Assembly (NCBI RefSeq): GCF_003581645.1
Contig: NZ_QXFK01000014.1
Location: forward strand, 310,001-374,000
Source of the DNA: Pelagerythrobacter aerophilus
GTDB taxonomy: Bacteria > Pseudomonadota > Alphaproteobacteria > Sphingomonadales > Sphingomonadaceae
Reading direction: 5' to 3'
Length of the DNA stretch: 64,000 nt
Part shown: positions 1 through 8,093 of the stretch, one piece after another
Layout: each line of letters starts with the position of its first letter
How positions within the stretch are numbered: position 1 is the first letter of the stretch
Position numbers and translations under genes: made by a program
The notes under the pieces: model-generated
The model's input: only the letters and a program-made list of their open reading frames with translations
The model's database searches: none
Told to the model about the DNA's origin: nothing

Positions 1-1230
1 ACGATGACGCTGGCGCAATACGCGATGATGCTCATCATCGGGTGGCAAACCTATAACATCGCGCGCGACGCAGGAATGAGCGTCGCCGGCGCATCGGGCC
101 AGCTGGCGCTGATTGGTCTGCTGCAGTTCGTTCCGCTGTTCCTGCTGACGCCGTTTTCCGGCCTGGCGGCCGACCGGTTCGACAGGCGCAACCTCGCGCG
201 GCTGACGATAGTGCTCCAACTTGCCTGCGCCGCGACGCTGGCACTGCTCACGTGGAACGAGGCAGTGCGGCTGCACTGGCTGTTCTCGATTGCCGTGGTG
301 CTCGGCGTGGTGCGCGCCTTCAACGGTCCTGCGCTTTCCGCGCTCGCGCCGAACCTCGTGCCCAAGGCCATCCTGCCCAACGCGATCGCGCTGAGCTCGA
401 TCGCCTGGCAGACCGGGATGATCGTCGGTCCCGCGATCGGCGGATATTTCTACGCCATCGTTCCGGCTCTTCCCTATGCCGTCGCGGCCGGGTTGCTCAT
501 GATCTCCATAGTGGCGCTCAGCACCATCGGCAAAGTACCGCAACCGCCGATCCCCGGGGCGACGCGCCCGATCGGGCAGATGATCGACGGGCTGCACTAC
601 GTTGTGCGCAACAAGATGGTGCTCGGCGCCATCACGCTCGATCTGTTTGCAGTGTTCCTGGCCGGTGCGACCGCGCTCTTCCCGGTCTATGCCCGCGATA
701 TCCTCAAGGTCGGCGAGACCGGCCTGGCGCAGCTCGCCATGGCACCTGCGACCGGGGCCGCGCTCACCGCTCTGTGGTTCTCGTTCCGCCCGCTGAAAAG
801 CAATGTCGGACCCAAAATGCTGTTCGCGGTCGCGATTTTCGGCCTTGCGACCGTGATCTTCGGCGTCTCGACCTGGATGCCGCTCAGCCTCGCGATGCTG
901 TTCATCGTCGGCGCGGCGGATATGTTCTCGGTCTATATCCGCCAGTCGCTGATCCAGCTGCACACGCCCGACGACAAGCGCGGCCGGGTATCTTCGGTTT
1001 CACTGCTGACGATCTCCGCCTCCAATGAATTCGGCGACTTCTTCTCCGGCACGCTTGCGTGGCTGATCGGCCCGGTGCTCGCCGTGGTGAGCGGCGGGAT
1101 CGGCGCGATCGTCACCGTTGCGCTGTGGGCGAAGATATTCCCGGTCCTGCGCACGACCCGGACCTTTGACCCGCCCGAAGAATTGGACGATCATACACCG
1201 GAAGAAAAGTTGCAGGAGCACATCCCATGA
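1..1230 (+). CDS. MFS transporter, EntS/MFS_3-like (5' partial)
   Basis: Integral membrane transporter of the major facilitator superfamily, probably a drug or metabolite exporter; the substrate cannot be told. The reading frame is open at base 1. The first visible ATG (4) lies inside what should be transmembrane helix 1, so the true start is upstream of the window. The motif-A-like loop [11 protein letters not shown], about residue 53 of the visible part, joins TM2 and TM3. Alternating hydrophobic segments continue to about residue 380, followed by a charged tail. The C-terminal half ([20 protein letters not shown]) is typical of the EntS-like subgroup. The stop overlaps the cysK start by 4 bases (ATGA), so the two are probably cotranscribed. 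A functional link to cysteine synthesis is not established. Confidence 0.85.
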   Translation, partial: TMTLAQYAMMLIIGWQTYNIARDAGMSVAGASGQLALIGLLQFVPLFLLTPFSGLAADRFDRRNLARLTIVLQLACAATLALLTWNEAVRLHWLFSIAVVLGVVRAFNGPALSALAPNLVPKAILPNAIALSSIAWQTGMIVGPAIGGYFYAIVPALPYAVAAGLLMISIVALSTIGKVPQPPIPGATRPIGQMIDGLHYVVRNKMVLGAITLDLFAVFLAGATALFPVYARDILKVGETGLAQLAMAPATGAALTALWFSFRPLKSNVGPKMLFAVAIFGLATVIFGVSTWMPLSLAMLFIVGAADMFSVYIRQSLIQLHTPDDKRGRVSSVSLLTISASNEFGDFFSGTLAWLIGPVLAVVSGGIGAIVTVALWAKIFPVLRTTRTFDPPEELDDHTPEEKLQEHIP

Positions 1231-2147
1231 AAGCTGCCAGCGTCCTCGAAACGATCGGCCGCACGCCGCACATTCGCCTCGCGCGCATGTTCCCCGACCA
1301 TGAGGTCTGGGTGAAGAGCGAGCGGGCCAACCCCGGCGGTTCGATCAAGGACCGCATCGCGCTCGCCATGGTTGAGGATGCCGAGAAATCCGGCGCGCTC
1401 AAGCCGGGCGGCACGATCATCGAGCCGACCAGCGGCAACACTGGCATCGGCCTCGCGATGGTCGCCGCGGTCAAGGGATATGAACTAATCCTCGTCATGC
1501 CGGAGAGCATGAGCATCGAGCGCCGCCGCCTGATGCTGGCCTACGGCGCGAAGTTCGATCTCACCCCCAAGGAAAAGGGCATGAAAGGCGCGATCGAGCG
1601 CGCGAGCGAACTGGCGGCGGAAACCGAAGGCGCTTGGATCCCGAGCCAGTTCGACAACGAGGCGAATTGGAAGGTTCACGTCGCCACTACCGCGAAAGAA
1701 ATTCTCGAAGATTTCGCGGACAGCCCGGTCGACGTGCTCGTTACCGGGGTTGGAACCGGGGGCCATCTCACCGGCTGTGCCGAAGAACTGAAGCAGCGCT
1801 GGAGCGGAATGAAGGCCTACGCCGTGGAGCCCGAACTCTCGCCCGTTATTTCGGGTGGCCAGCCTGGGCCGCATCCGATCCAAGGCATCGGAGCGGGCTT
1901 TATTCCGGGGAACCTGCATACTCAGGCGATCGACGGCGCGATCCAGGTTTCGGCCGACGATGCCAGGGAAATGGCTCGCCGCTGCGCGCGAGAGGAAGGG
2001 CTGCTGGTCGGTATATCCAGCGGCGCGACTCTCGCCGCGATCGCGCAGAAGCTGCCTGAACTCGATACGGGCGCCCGCGTCCTCGGCTTCAACTACGACA
2101 CCGGCGAACGTTATCTCTCGGTGCCTGATTTCCTGCCGGAGGAGTAA
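1227..2147 (+). CDS. cysK: Cysteine synthase (O-acetylserine sulfhydrylase)
   Basis: PLP enzyme making L-cysteine from O-acetylserine and sulfide; cytoplasmic homodimer; final step of cysteine synthesis. The 306 aa match the usual 300-325. The PLP lysine is in NPGGSIKDR (about K41). The substrate loop TSGNTG is at about 68-73. The phosphate-binding glycine loop [10 protein letters not shown] appears as [10 protein letters not shown] near 175. The product could be CysK or CysM; overall form favours CysK. The start is fixed by the ATGA overlap with the upstream transporter. A hairpin straddles its stop codon. Confidence 0.95.
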   Translation: MKAASVLETIGRTPHIRLARMFPDHEVWVKSERANPGGSIKDRIALAMVEDAEKSGALKPGGTIIEPTSGNTGIGLAMVAAVKGYELILVMPESMSIERRRLMLAYGAKFDLTPKEKGMKGAIERASELAAETEGAWIPSQFDNEANWKVHVATTAKEILEDFADSPVDVLVTGVGTGGHLTGCAEELKQRWSGMKAYAVEPELSPVISGGQPGPHPIQGIGAGFIPGNLHTQAIDGAIQVSADDAREMARRCAREEGLLVGISSGATLAAIAQKLPELDTGARVLGFNYDTGERYLSVPDFLPEE

Positions 2148-2157
2148 GCTCCTCCGG
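2136..2157 (+). terminator. Perfect 9-bp hairpin over the cysK stop codon
   Basis: CCGGAGGAG (2136-2144) pairs perfectly with CTCCTCCGG (2149-2157). The loop TAAG contains the cysK stop codon. No T-tract follows, so this is either a weak or Rho-assisted terminator, or a 3'-end protecting hairpin. Confidence 0.5.
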
Positions 2158-2282
2158 GTACGGAGCCGGACTCACGCTCTTCTGCCCCTCGCTCCCATCT
2201 TGTCGAAGGACCGCATTTCCTTCTAGCGTTGCCCAGCGCGGTGCTCCGACGAGCTCGGCATGAACGGTTTGGGAGGTCGCTA

Positions 2283-3422
2283 ATGCACGTCAGGCGTCGC
2301 ACTGTGCTGGCTGGAGGCGCTGCCACTCTTCTGGCAGGCTGCACCCCCACCGGCGCGCGGATTTCATCGACATCCGCCAGCCCGCGCCTGGTGCCGCTCC
2401 GCCTCGATGCCGGCCATGTGATGAAGGTCACCGTCTGCCTGCGCCCGTTCCGTCCGGCCGGCCCTCGCCTCGAGGCCGAGCGGTTTGGCGAGACAACCGT
2501 GGTCCACAACTACGGCCATGGTGGTGCGGGCTGGTCGCTCGGGTGGGGCTGCGCGGCGGAGGCCGCGGCGCTCGCGCGTTCGGGTGGGGCAAGTGAATTC
2601 GCCGTGGTAGGCGCAGGCGTGATCGGCCTCACGACCGCGCTGCGCCTGATCGAAACGGGCGCGAAGGTAACGATCTACGCTGAGGAGTTCCCTGCCGAAA
2701 CCCGCTCCGCACGCGCCACGGGCGTGTGGTCACCGAGCAGCCGGATCGCTCTGGCGGACGCTGCGCCGACCGGATTCGCGGAACGTTGGGAAGGCTGGGC
2801 CCGCGCCTCCTATGCCACGCATCTGCGGATGGTCGGCCTTCTCGGAGATCCGGTCGAGTTCCTCCCCCAGTACGAGGTGAGCGACGGCGAACCGGGAGGC
2901 GGTCCGCCGGCCGCGCACGATTTCCTCCACATCCACCGCCGGGTACGCGACCTGCAGCCGCCCTGGCGGCAAATGGCCGCGGAGGAGAACCCTTTCGCAC
3001 CGCGCGAAACCGCAACCGGCAACGGAATGGTGTTCAACGTCGCCAGCTACGCTGACCGGCTCGCACGGCTCTTCATGCTGCGCGGTGGACGGATGATTCG
3101 GCGCAGCTTTCCCGACCGCACCGCGGTGCTCGCATTGCCGGAAGCGGTGATAGTGAACTGCATGGGCTACGGCGCAAAGGCGATCTGGAGCGACGCCGGC
3201 ATGGTGCCGGTCCGCGGCCAGATCGGATGGCTGATCCCGCAGCCGGAGTCGCGCTATTCGCTCTACTACGGCGGCGTGAACGCGATCTCGCGGCGCGACG
3301 GTGTCGTCATCCAGTATTATGGCCCGAATGAGGACTTCGGTTACGGCGACCCGAACGAGACGGTCGATCGGGCCGAAACGGAACGCGCGCTGGCGATCTT
3401 GCGGCAGGTTTACGCGACCTAG
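2283..3422 (+). CDS. D-amino-acid oxidase-like FAD oxidoreductase with Tat/lipoprotein signal
   Basis: Predicted FAD-dependent oxidase of the DAO/DAAO family (379 aa), likely oxidising a D-amino acid or related amine. The start is ATG 2283, preceded by GGGAGGT about 5 bases upstream. The N-terminus carries a twin-arginine-like RRRTVLAGG motif followed by a lipobox-like LLAGC, so the protein is probably exported and lipidated; this is unusual for DAO enzymes. The Rossmann motif VVGAGVIGLTT is at about residue 113, later than usual because of the leader and an N-terminal segment. A C-terminal stretch (RGQIGWLIP, then GDPNETVDRAE) matches the DAO FAD-binding end. The next gene, a dienelactone hydrolase, starts 14 bases later, so the pair is probably an operon. 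Confidence 0.8.
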   Translation: MHVRRRTVLAGGAATLLAGCTPTGARISSTSASPRLVPLRLDAGHVMKVTVCLRPFRPAGPRLEAERFGETTVVHNYGHGGAGWSLGWGCAAEAAALARSGGASEFAVVGAGVIGLTTALRLIETGAKVTIYAEEFPAETRSARATGVWSPSSRIALADAAPTGFAERWEGWARASYATHLRMVGLLGDPVEFLPQYEVSDGEPGGGPPAAHDFLHIHRRVRDLQPPWRQMAAEENPFAPRETATGNGMVFNVASYADRLARLFMLRGGRMIRRSFPDRTAVLALPEAVIVNCMGYGAKAIWSDAGMVPVRGQIGWLIPQPESRYSLYYGGVNAISRRDGVVIQYYGPNEDFGYGDPNETVDRAETERALAILRQVYAT

Positions 3423-3436
3423 GCGGGATAGCGATC

Positions 3437-4135
3437 GTGGCACCTTTCCAAGCAGTCACCTACACCGATGGTGATCGTGCGCTCGCCGGCCGCCTTGTTC
3501 GCCCGAAGGGCGAGCCTCGCGCCGCGATCGCTGTCTTCCCGACGATCATGAACCCCACCGCCGCCGTCGAGGCGAAGGCTCGCGCGTTGGCGGAGGTGGG
3601 CTATTTGGCGATGATCTGCGACTTCTACGGCGCCTCGCCCGGCGACCTCGTGCAAGCGAACGAATGGGCGAATGACCTGCGCGCAGATCTGCGCGCCTAC
3701 CGCGCCCGGCTTCATGCCGCGCTCGCTGCACTGCGTGAGGCTGCACCAGATCTGCGGATGGCGGCGATCGGCTTCTGCATGGGCGGACAGGCCGCGCTCG
3801 AACTTGCCCGCGACGGGACCGATCTGGCGTTGGTGGCGAGTTTTCACGGCCTGCTGGACACGCAGGCTCCCGCCGAACCTGGCGCGGTCAGAGCGCGCGT
3901 ACTCGTTTGCCATGGCGATGCCGACCCGCTCGTTCCGCGCGAACACGTGCTGGCGTTCTGGAAGGAGATGGATCGCGCCGACGCGAACTGGCATTTCCAC
4001 AGCTACGGCGGCGTGAAGCACGGCTTCACCAATCCCGCTCCACCTCCGGCCAGTGCTGCGGTCGACTACGACGCCAGCGCCGACCGGCAAAGCTGGGCCG
4101 CAATGCTGGAATTGTTGTCCGAAGTTCTCGGCTAG
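3437..4135 (+). CDS. Dienelactone hydrolase family protein
   Basis: Alpha/beta hydrolase of the DLH family (232 aa), probably cytoplasmic; substrate unknown. The catalytic triad is visible: nucleophile Cys in GFCMGGQ (about C114), Asp in HGDADPLVP (about D161-163) and His in KHGFTNP (about H195). GTG start at 3437, 14 bases after the oxidase stop. Members of this family act on lactones and esters; nothing nearby suggests chlorocatechol degradation, so it is best called generic DLH. Confidence 0.9.
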   Translation: MAPFQAVTYTDGDRALAGRLVRPKGEPRAAIAVFPTIMNPTAAVEAKARALAEVGYLAMICDFYGASPGDLVQANEWANDLRADLRAYRARLHAALAALREAAPDLRMAAIGFCMGGQAALELARDGTDLALVASFHGLLDTQAPAEPGAVRARVLVCHGDADPLVPREHVLAFWKEMDRADANWHFHSYGGVKHGFTNPAPPPASAAVDYDASADRQSWAAMLELLSEVLG

Positions 4136-4166
4136 TCTCGCGCGCACATTTACGCGTTGGATCGGC

Positions 4167-4209
4167 AAGACACATTCTTTAACTTTTCTCTTTTCTGCGA
4201 TTGTGTCTT
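4167..4209. promoter_or_regulatory. Inverted repeat in the AT-rich aqpZ leader
   Basis: AAGACACA (4167-4174) and TGTGTCTT (4202-4209) are perfect inverted 8-mers, 27 bases apart, in the only AT-rich stretch of the region, just upstream of the aquaporin gene. It could be an operator or an mRNA hairpin. No regulator can be named. Confidence 0.3.
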
Positions 4210-4256
4210 AACTTGTTCTGGGGAGACGAAGAACAACGGAGAGGGAGGACAAAGAC

Positions 4257-4982
4257 ATGGTCCGCAAACTAGGGGCCGAATTTTTCGGCACGTTCTGGCT
4301 CGTTTTCGGTGGCTGCGGCGCGGCGGTTCTCGCGGCGGGATTTCCTGACCTTGGCATCGGCTTCGCCGGTGTCGCATTTGCCTTTGGTCTTACGGTCCTG
4401 ACGATGGCTTACGCGGTCGGAGGAATTTCCGGAGCGCATTTCAATCCTGCGGTAACACTGGGCCTTGCGGTCGCCAACCGCATCTCATGGAAAGAGGTGA
4501 TCCCATACTGGATCGCTCAGGTCGTGGCGGCGATCGTCGCGGGCGCTGCGCTGCTGGCGATCGCTTCCGGGCAAACCGGCTTCGAGGCCGGCGGATTTGC
4601 CACCAACGGGTTCGGCGAGTTGTCGCCGGGCGGCTATTCCATGAAGGCGGCCCTGCTGATCGAGGTGATTCTGACTGCCGGCTTCCTGATCGTGATCCTG
4701 GGATCGACGTCCCGGGTCGCGCCGGCAGGTTTCGCGCCGCTCGCGATCGGCCTGGCTCTTACGTTGATCCACCTCGTCTCGATCCCGGTGACCAACACTT
4801 CGGTCAATCCGGCACGCTCGACCGGCGTGGCTCTGTTCGCGGACACCGCGGCCATGGGTCAGCTATGGCTCTTCTGGCTTGCACCACTGGTCGGCGGGGC
4901 GCTGGGTGCGCTGATCTGGCGCTTCCTGTTGATGCCGGGAGAGACCCTGGACCACATCGGCGGAGATGCCGAGCGGGCGTGA
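4257..4982 (+). CDS. aqpZ: Aquaporin Z
   Basis: Inner-membrane water channel of the MIP family, 241 aa, six helices plus two half-helices. Both NPA boxes are intact: HFNPAVT near residue 62 and VNPARS near residue 183. The Arg after the second NPA, typical of the selectivity filter of water-specific members, is present. Start ATG 4257 follows the strong Shine-Dalgarno GAGGGAGG. The AT-rich leader with an inverted repeat suggests its own regulated promoter. The gene converges on the acyl-CoA dehydrogenase gene, with a GC-rich hairpin between them. Confidence 0.95.
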   Translation: MVRKLGAEFFGTFWLVFGGCGAAVLAAGFPDLGIGFAGVAFAFGLTVLTMAYAVGGISGAHFNPAVTLGLAVANRISWKEVIPYWIAQVVAAIVAGAALLAIASGQTGFEAGGFATNGFGELSPGGYSMKAALLIEVILTAGFLIVILGSTSRVAPAGFAPLAIGLALTLIHLVSIPVTNTSVNPARSTGVALFADTAAMGQLWLFWLAPLVGGALGALIWRFLLMPGETLDHIGGDAERA

Positions 4983-4992
4983 CCTGGTACGC

Positions 4993-5021
4993 GCCGCCCC
5001 GCGCAGAGCACGCGGGGCGGC
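4993..5021. terminator. GC-rich hairpin between convergent genes
   Basis: GCCGCCCCGCG (4993-5003) pairs perfectly over 11 bp with CGCGGGGCGGC (5011-5021), loop CAGAGCA. It lies 10 bases after the aqpZ stop, facing the end of the minus-strand acyl-CoA dehydrogenase gene. There is no T-tract on either side. Confidence 0.55.
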
Positions 5022-5078
5022 ACTCGGCAGCCGTGAGCGACGTTCGAAAAACGATGACGGTGGCTGGATGGCCGCCGT

Positions 5079-6884
5079 TTAAACAGCCGTGGCGAACCCA
5101 TCCTCGCCGAGCGCCATCATCGCTTCGCTCCCCGCTTCGAGCTTGCGCCGCAGCGCACCGGCATCCGGCAGGAAACGTTCGGCGTAGTAGCAGGCGGTGA
5201 CGAGCTTGGCCTCGTAGAACGCCTTGTCCTCCGCTCCGGCAGCGAGCTTCTCTTGCGCGACTTTCGCCATGCGCAGCCACATCAGGCCGAGCGTCACCAG
5301 CCCCATGATATGCATGTAGTGGTGCGCGCCCGCGCCAAGGTCGTTCGGGTTCTGCATCGCATTCTGCATGAACCACATGGTCGCGGCCTGTTGTTCGTTC
5401 AGCGCCTTCTCGAGCCGTCCGGCGAGCGGCCCCAGCGTCTCGTCGCCCTTGACCGCCGCGGCTTCCTCGCCGACCAGCTTGAAGAACACCTGGATCGCGG
5501 CGCCCCCGTTCTGCGCCAGCTTGCGCCCACACAGATCCATTGCCTGGATGCCGTTGGTACCTTCGTAGATCTGGGTGATACGGGCATCGCGCACGAACTG
5601 CTCCATGCCCCATTCCTTGATGTAGCCATGCCCACCAAAGACCTGCTGCATGTTGACCGCGGTCTCGAACCCCTTGTCCGTGCCGTAGCCCTTGATCACC
5701 GGGGTCATCAGGCTGAGTAGCATGTCGGCCTCGGCGCGCTCTTCTTCGCTCGCGGCCTTGTGCGACAGGTCGGCCAGCAGTGCGCCCCACAGTGCGAGCG
5801 CCCGGAAGCCTTCGGTAAAGGCCTTCGCATCCATCAGCATACGGCGCACATCGGGATGGACGATGATCGGATCGGCCTTTTCCTCCGGCTCGGCCGGGCC
5901 GGCCAGCGCCCTGCCCTGCCGCCGGTCGAGCGCGTAGGCCACTGCGTTCTGATAGGCGGCTTCCGCCTGGCTGAAGCCCTGGATGCCGACCCCGAGTCGC
6001 GCCGCGTTCATCATGATGAACATCGCGGCGAGCCCCTTGTTTTCCTCGCCGACCATCCAGCCCTTCGCGCCGTCATAGTTGAGCACGCAGGTCGAGTTGC
6101 CATGGATGCCCATCTTGTGCTCGATCGAGCCGCAGGTGACGCCGTTCCGCTCACCCAGCGAGCCATCATCGTTCACCAACAGCTTGGGAACCACGAACAG
6201 CGATATGCCCTTCGTCGAATCCGGTGCGCCGGGGGTCTTGGCCAGCGCCAGGTGGATGATGTTCTCGGTCAGATCGTGCTCGCCGGCAGAGATGAAGATC
6301 TTGGTACCGGTGATCGCGTAGCTGCCGTCGGCCTGTGGCTCCGCCTTGGTGCGGATCAGGCCGAGATCGGTGCCGCACTGCGGCTCAGTCAGGTTCATGG
6401 TGCCGAGCCATTCGTTGGCGATCATCTTCGGCACGTACTTCGCCTGCTGCTCGGGCGATCCCTTGGCAAGCAGCGCCGACACCGCGCCGTTGGTCAGACC
6501 CGGATACATGCCGAACGCCTGGTTGGCCGAGGAGATGAACTCTTCGATCACGAAGCCGAGCACGTGCGGCATGCCCTGCCCGCCGAACTCTTCGGGCGCG
6601 GAGATCGTACCCCAACCGGCCTCGCGAAATTGCTCGAACGCCTGCTTGAATCCCGGCGGCGTGGTGACCGAGCCGTCCTCGTTCCGGGTGCATCCGTGTT
6701 CGTCGCCGGCCTGATTGAGGGGCGCGAGGACTTCGGAGCAGAACTTGCCCGCCTCATTGATCACGGTGTCGATCATATCCGGCGTGGCGCTCTCGAAACC
6801 CGGCAGATCGCCGTAGCTCGCGAGGTCGAGGAGTTCGTTGACGACGAAGCGCGTGTCGCGGGTCGGGGCGGTATAGATCGGCAT
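5079..6884 (-). CDS. Acyl-CoA dehydrogenase, long form with C-terminal domain
   Basis: FAD-dependent acyl-CoA dehydrogenase (601 aa), first step of fatty-acid beta-oxidation. At 601 aa it is longer than classical 380-400 aa enzymes. It matches the bacterial type with an N-terminal extension (about 1-35), the ACAD core (about 40-460) and an extra C-terminal domain (about 470-600). Recognisable core motifs are TEPQCGTDLG (about 168), GTKIFISAGEHDL, and YEGTNGIQAMDL (about 440). Chain-length preference cannot be read. The upstream MerR-type gene ends only 28 bases before this start on the same strand, so it is probably its operon partner and regulator. Confidence 0.92.
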   Translation of the reverse strand: MPIYTAPTRDTRFVVNELLDLASYGDLPGFESATPDMIDTVINEAGKFCSEVLAPLNQAGDEHGCTRNEDGSVTTPPGFKQAFEQFREAGWGTISAPEEFGGQGMPHVLGFVIEEFISSANQAFGMYPGLTNGAVSALLAKGSPEQQAKYVPKMIANEWLGTMNLTEPQCGTDLGLIRTKAEPQADGSYAITGTKIFISAGEHDLTENIIHLALAKTPGAPDSTKGISLFVVPKLLVNDDGSLGERNGVTCGSIEHKMGIHGNSTCVLNYDGAKGWMVGEENKGLAAMFIMMNAARLGVGIQGFSQAEAAYQNAVAYALDRRQGRALAGPAEPEEKADPIIVHPDVRRMLMDAKAFTEGFRALALWGALLADLSHKAASEEERAEADMLLSLMTPVIKGYGTDKGFETAVNMQQVFGGHGYIKEWGMEQFVRDARITQIYEGTNGIQAMDLCGRKLAQNGGAAIQVFFKLVGEEAAAVKGDETLGPLAGRLEKALNEQQAATMWFMQNAMQNPNDLGAGAHHYMHIMGLVTLGLMWLRMAKVAQEKLAAGAEDKAFYEAKLVTACYYAERFLPDAGALRRKLEAGSEAMMALGEDGFATAV

Positions 6885-6912
6885 GCGTTGGTCCTAAGAA
6901 AAAGAGTTCTGG

Positions 6913-7347
6913 TCAGTCGATCGATTCGACCAGCTTGATGAAGGCGCTCAGTTCCTTGATGGAAGAATCGATATCCGCCTTCTGGCGTTTGAGCTTGGCG
7001 ACGTGCGCGCGGCATTTCTCGACCGTTACGCGCCGCTGCTCGACCCGCCCGTCGCCGAGATCGTAGAGGTCGATCATTTCGCGGATCTCGGATAGCGAGA
7101 ACCCGACGTTCTTCGCACGCATGATCCACGCAAGTCGCGCGCGGTCGCGTTTCGAGTAGACTCGCGTTAGACCGAGGCGCTTGGGGCCGATCAGCCCTTC
7201 GTCTTCATAGAAGCGCAGTGCGCGAGCGGTGCAGCCGAACTCCGAGGTCAGGTCGGAGATGGAATATTGCTCGCGCGAATGCTTGTCGGGGCGCTCGAGA
7301 TGGGCGCCGGAATGCGGTTCGGGGAGCTTGCGGGCGGGATCAGGCAT
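6913..7347 (-). CDS. MerR family regulator linked to acyl-CoA metabolism (LiuR/AcdR-like)
   Basis: DNA-binding regulator, 144 aa. A non-conserved N-terminus (about 28 aa) is followed by a MerR HTH with YSISDLTSEF, ARALRFYEDEGLI, SKRDRARL and GFSLSEIREMIDLYD. A coiled-coil dimerisation helix forms the C-terminus. No metal-binding cysteines are present, which fits MerR members controlling acyl-CoA and branched-chain catabolism (LiuR/AcdR) rather than metals. It is upstream of, and co-directional with, the acyl-CoA dehydrogenase. A 16-bp near-palindrome lies 19 bases upstream of its start, consistent with autoregulation. No Shine-Dalgarno is visible. Confidence 0.85.
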   Translation of the reverse strand: MPDPARKLPEPHSGAHLERPDKHSREQYSISDLTSEFGCTARALRFYEDEGLIGPKRLGLTRVYSKRDRARLAWIMRAKNVGFSLSEIREMIDLYDLGDGRVEQRRVTVEKCRAHVAKLKRQKADIDSSIKELSAFIKLVESID

Positions 7348-7356
7348 GGCCGCAGA

Positions 7357-7381
7357 ATAATACCCTTTACGTAAACGTCAA
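7357..7381 (-). promoter_or_regulatory. MerR-type operator and promoter of the merR-acyl-CoA dehydrogenase operon
   Basis: On the minus strand TTGACGTTTACGTAAA (7381-7366) is a near-perfect palindrome, TTGACGT-TT-ACGTAAA with one arm mismatch. It is followed by a possible -10 TATTAT (7362-7357). The start codon lies 9 bases beyond that -10, so the message would be almost leaderless. The form resembles sites reported for LiuR-type regulators (recalled, not checked). The site overlaps the hisI stop codon. Confidence 0.5.
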
Positions 7382-7737
7382 TCTTCGGCCGGGATCAGGC
7401 GGTCGCCGTCGAGCTTGCGGAAGAAGCAGCTCTCCGCCCCGGTGTGGCAGGTCGGCCCCTGTGGACGGCAGCGAAGCACTACCGCGTCCTGATCGCAATC
7501 GACGAGGATTTCTTCAACCTGCAAGGTGTTGCCCGAAGTCTCCCCCTTCAGCCAGAGCGCGCCGCGCGAGCGCGAATGGAAGTGCGCCAGACCGGTCTCG
7601 CGCGTTTTTGCCAGGGCTTCGCGATCCATGAACGCCACCATGCGCACCGCACCGCTGGCGCTGTCGACCGCCACTGCAGTGAGTAATCCGCTGCTGTCGA
7701 ACTTGGGTTCGAATCGGTCGATCAAGGTGTTCTCCAT
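7378..7737 (-). CDS. hisI: Phosphoribosyl-AMP cyclohydrolase
   Basis: Third step of histidine biosynthesis: opens the adenine ring of PR-AMP. Start taken at the ATG at 7737 (MENTLIDRF), giving 119 aa, the usual stand-alone size. An upstream extension in frame lacks family character. The metal-binding signature is intact: CDQD, RCRPQGPTCH and the final CFF cysteine (C-x6-C type). It is a single-domain HisI without the HisE part, standing alone away from any his operon. Confidence 0.93.
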   Translation of the reverse strand: MENTLIDRFEPKFDSSGLLTAVAVDSASGAVRMVAFMDREALAKTRETGLAHFHSRSRGALWLKGETSGNTLQVEEILVDCDQDAVVLRCRPQGPTCHTGAESCFFRKLDGDRLIPAED

Positions 7738-7859
7738 CAGGCTAAACAGTCGCGCGGCCCTGCCCGTTAATTGATTTGTTGCACGATAACCACAGGGGCG
7801 GCTCAAAATCCGCACCCGCCACACATGTCACTTTGATGAACGGCCACCAGATGGGAAGA

Positions 7860-8084
7860 AGTGGATGCAGCTCGCAAGAGCCGCCCACCGACCGTTCGGT
7901 GCCACAAGAGCGCCAGGTTCAGGGGGAATTGGGGACGCAGCCAGCCGCACGGTGATGGCGCCCCCGCAACGTTGAGGGATCGGGTCTCGTGCCCGCAGTC
8001 GATGGGGGTGACTGCGCAGCTTTAAGCGAGACCGACGATTTTCGTCACGTGGCGCCCGGAGCTTCGGCTTCGGGCGTTTCGTTT
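7860..8084 (+). ncRNA. Candidate structured RNA (orphan sRNA or decayed cobalamin-like riboswitch)
   Basis: The 356 bases between hisI and comF hold no convincing gene but a series of short hairpins on the plus strand: GCTC-GCAA-GAGC (7870-7881), ACCGA-CCGT-TCGGT (7887-7900), GACGA-TTT-TCGTC (8034-8046), and a UUCG-capped terminator (8053-8084). GGGGGAA (7922-7928), CCCCCGCAAC (7961-7970) and AAGCGAGACC (8024-8033) appear in the order of cobalamin riboswitch boxes, but the last is degenerate. No plus-strand gene follows; comF comes in from the other side. The 5' end is a guess. A 39-codon frame from ATG 7836 exists but lacks supporting signals. Confidence 0.4.
8053..8084 (+). terminator. Intrinsic terminator with UUCG tetraloop
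   Basis: CGCCCGGAGC (8053-8062) and GCTTCGGGCG (8067-8076) form a 10-bp stem with one G-U pair, capped by TTCG and followed by TTTCGTTT (8077-8084). The T-tract is only on the plus-strand side, so it ends a plus-strand transcript and is not the comF terminator. Confidence 0.75.
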
Positions 8085-8093
8085 ATGAGATGT

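Noticed and set aside
2196-2270. Degenerate TTGTCGAAGGACC...GACGAGCTCGGCATGAACGG pair upstream of the oxidase gene
   Set aside because: It resembles a common intergenic repeat of this bacterial group, but the match is imperfect and partly overlaps the leader of the oxidase gene, so it is not reported as a repeat.
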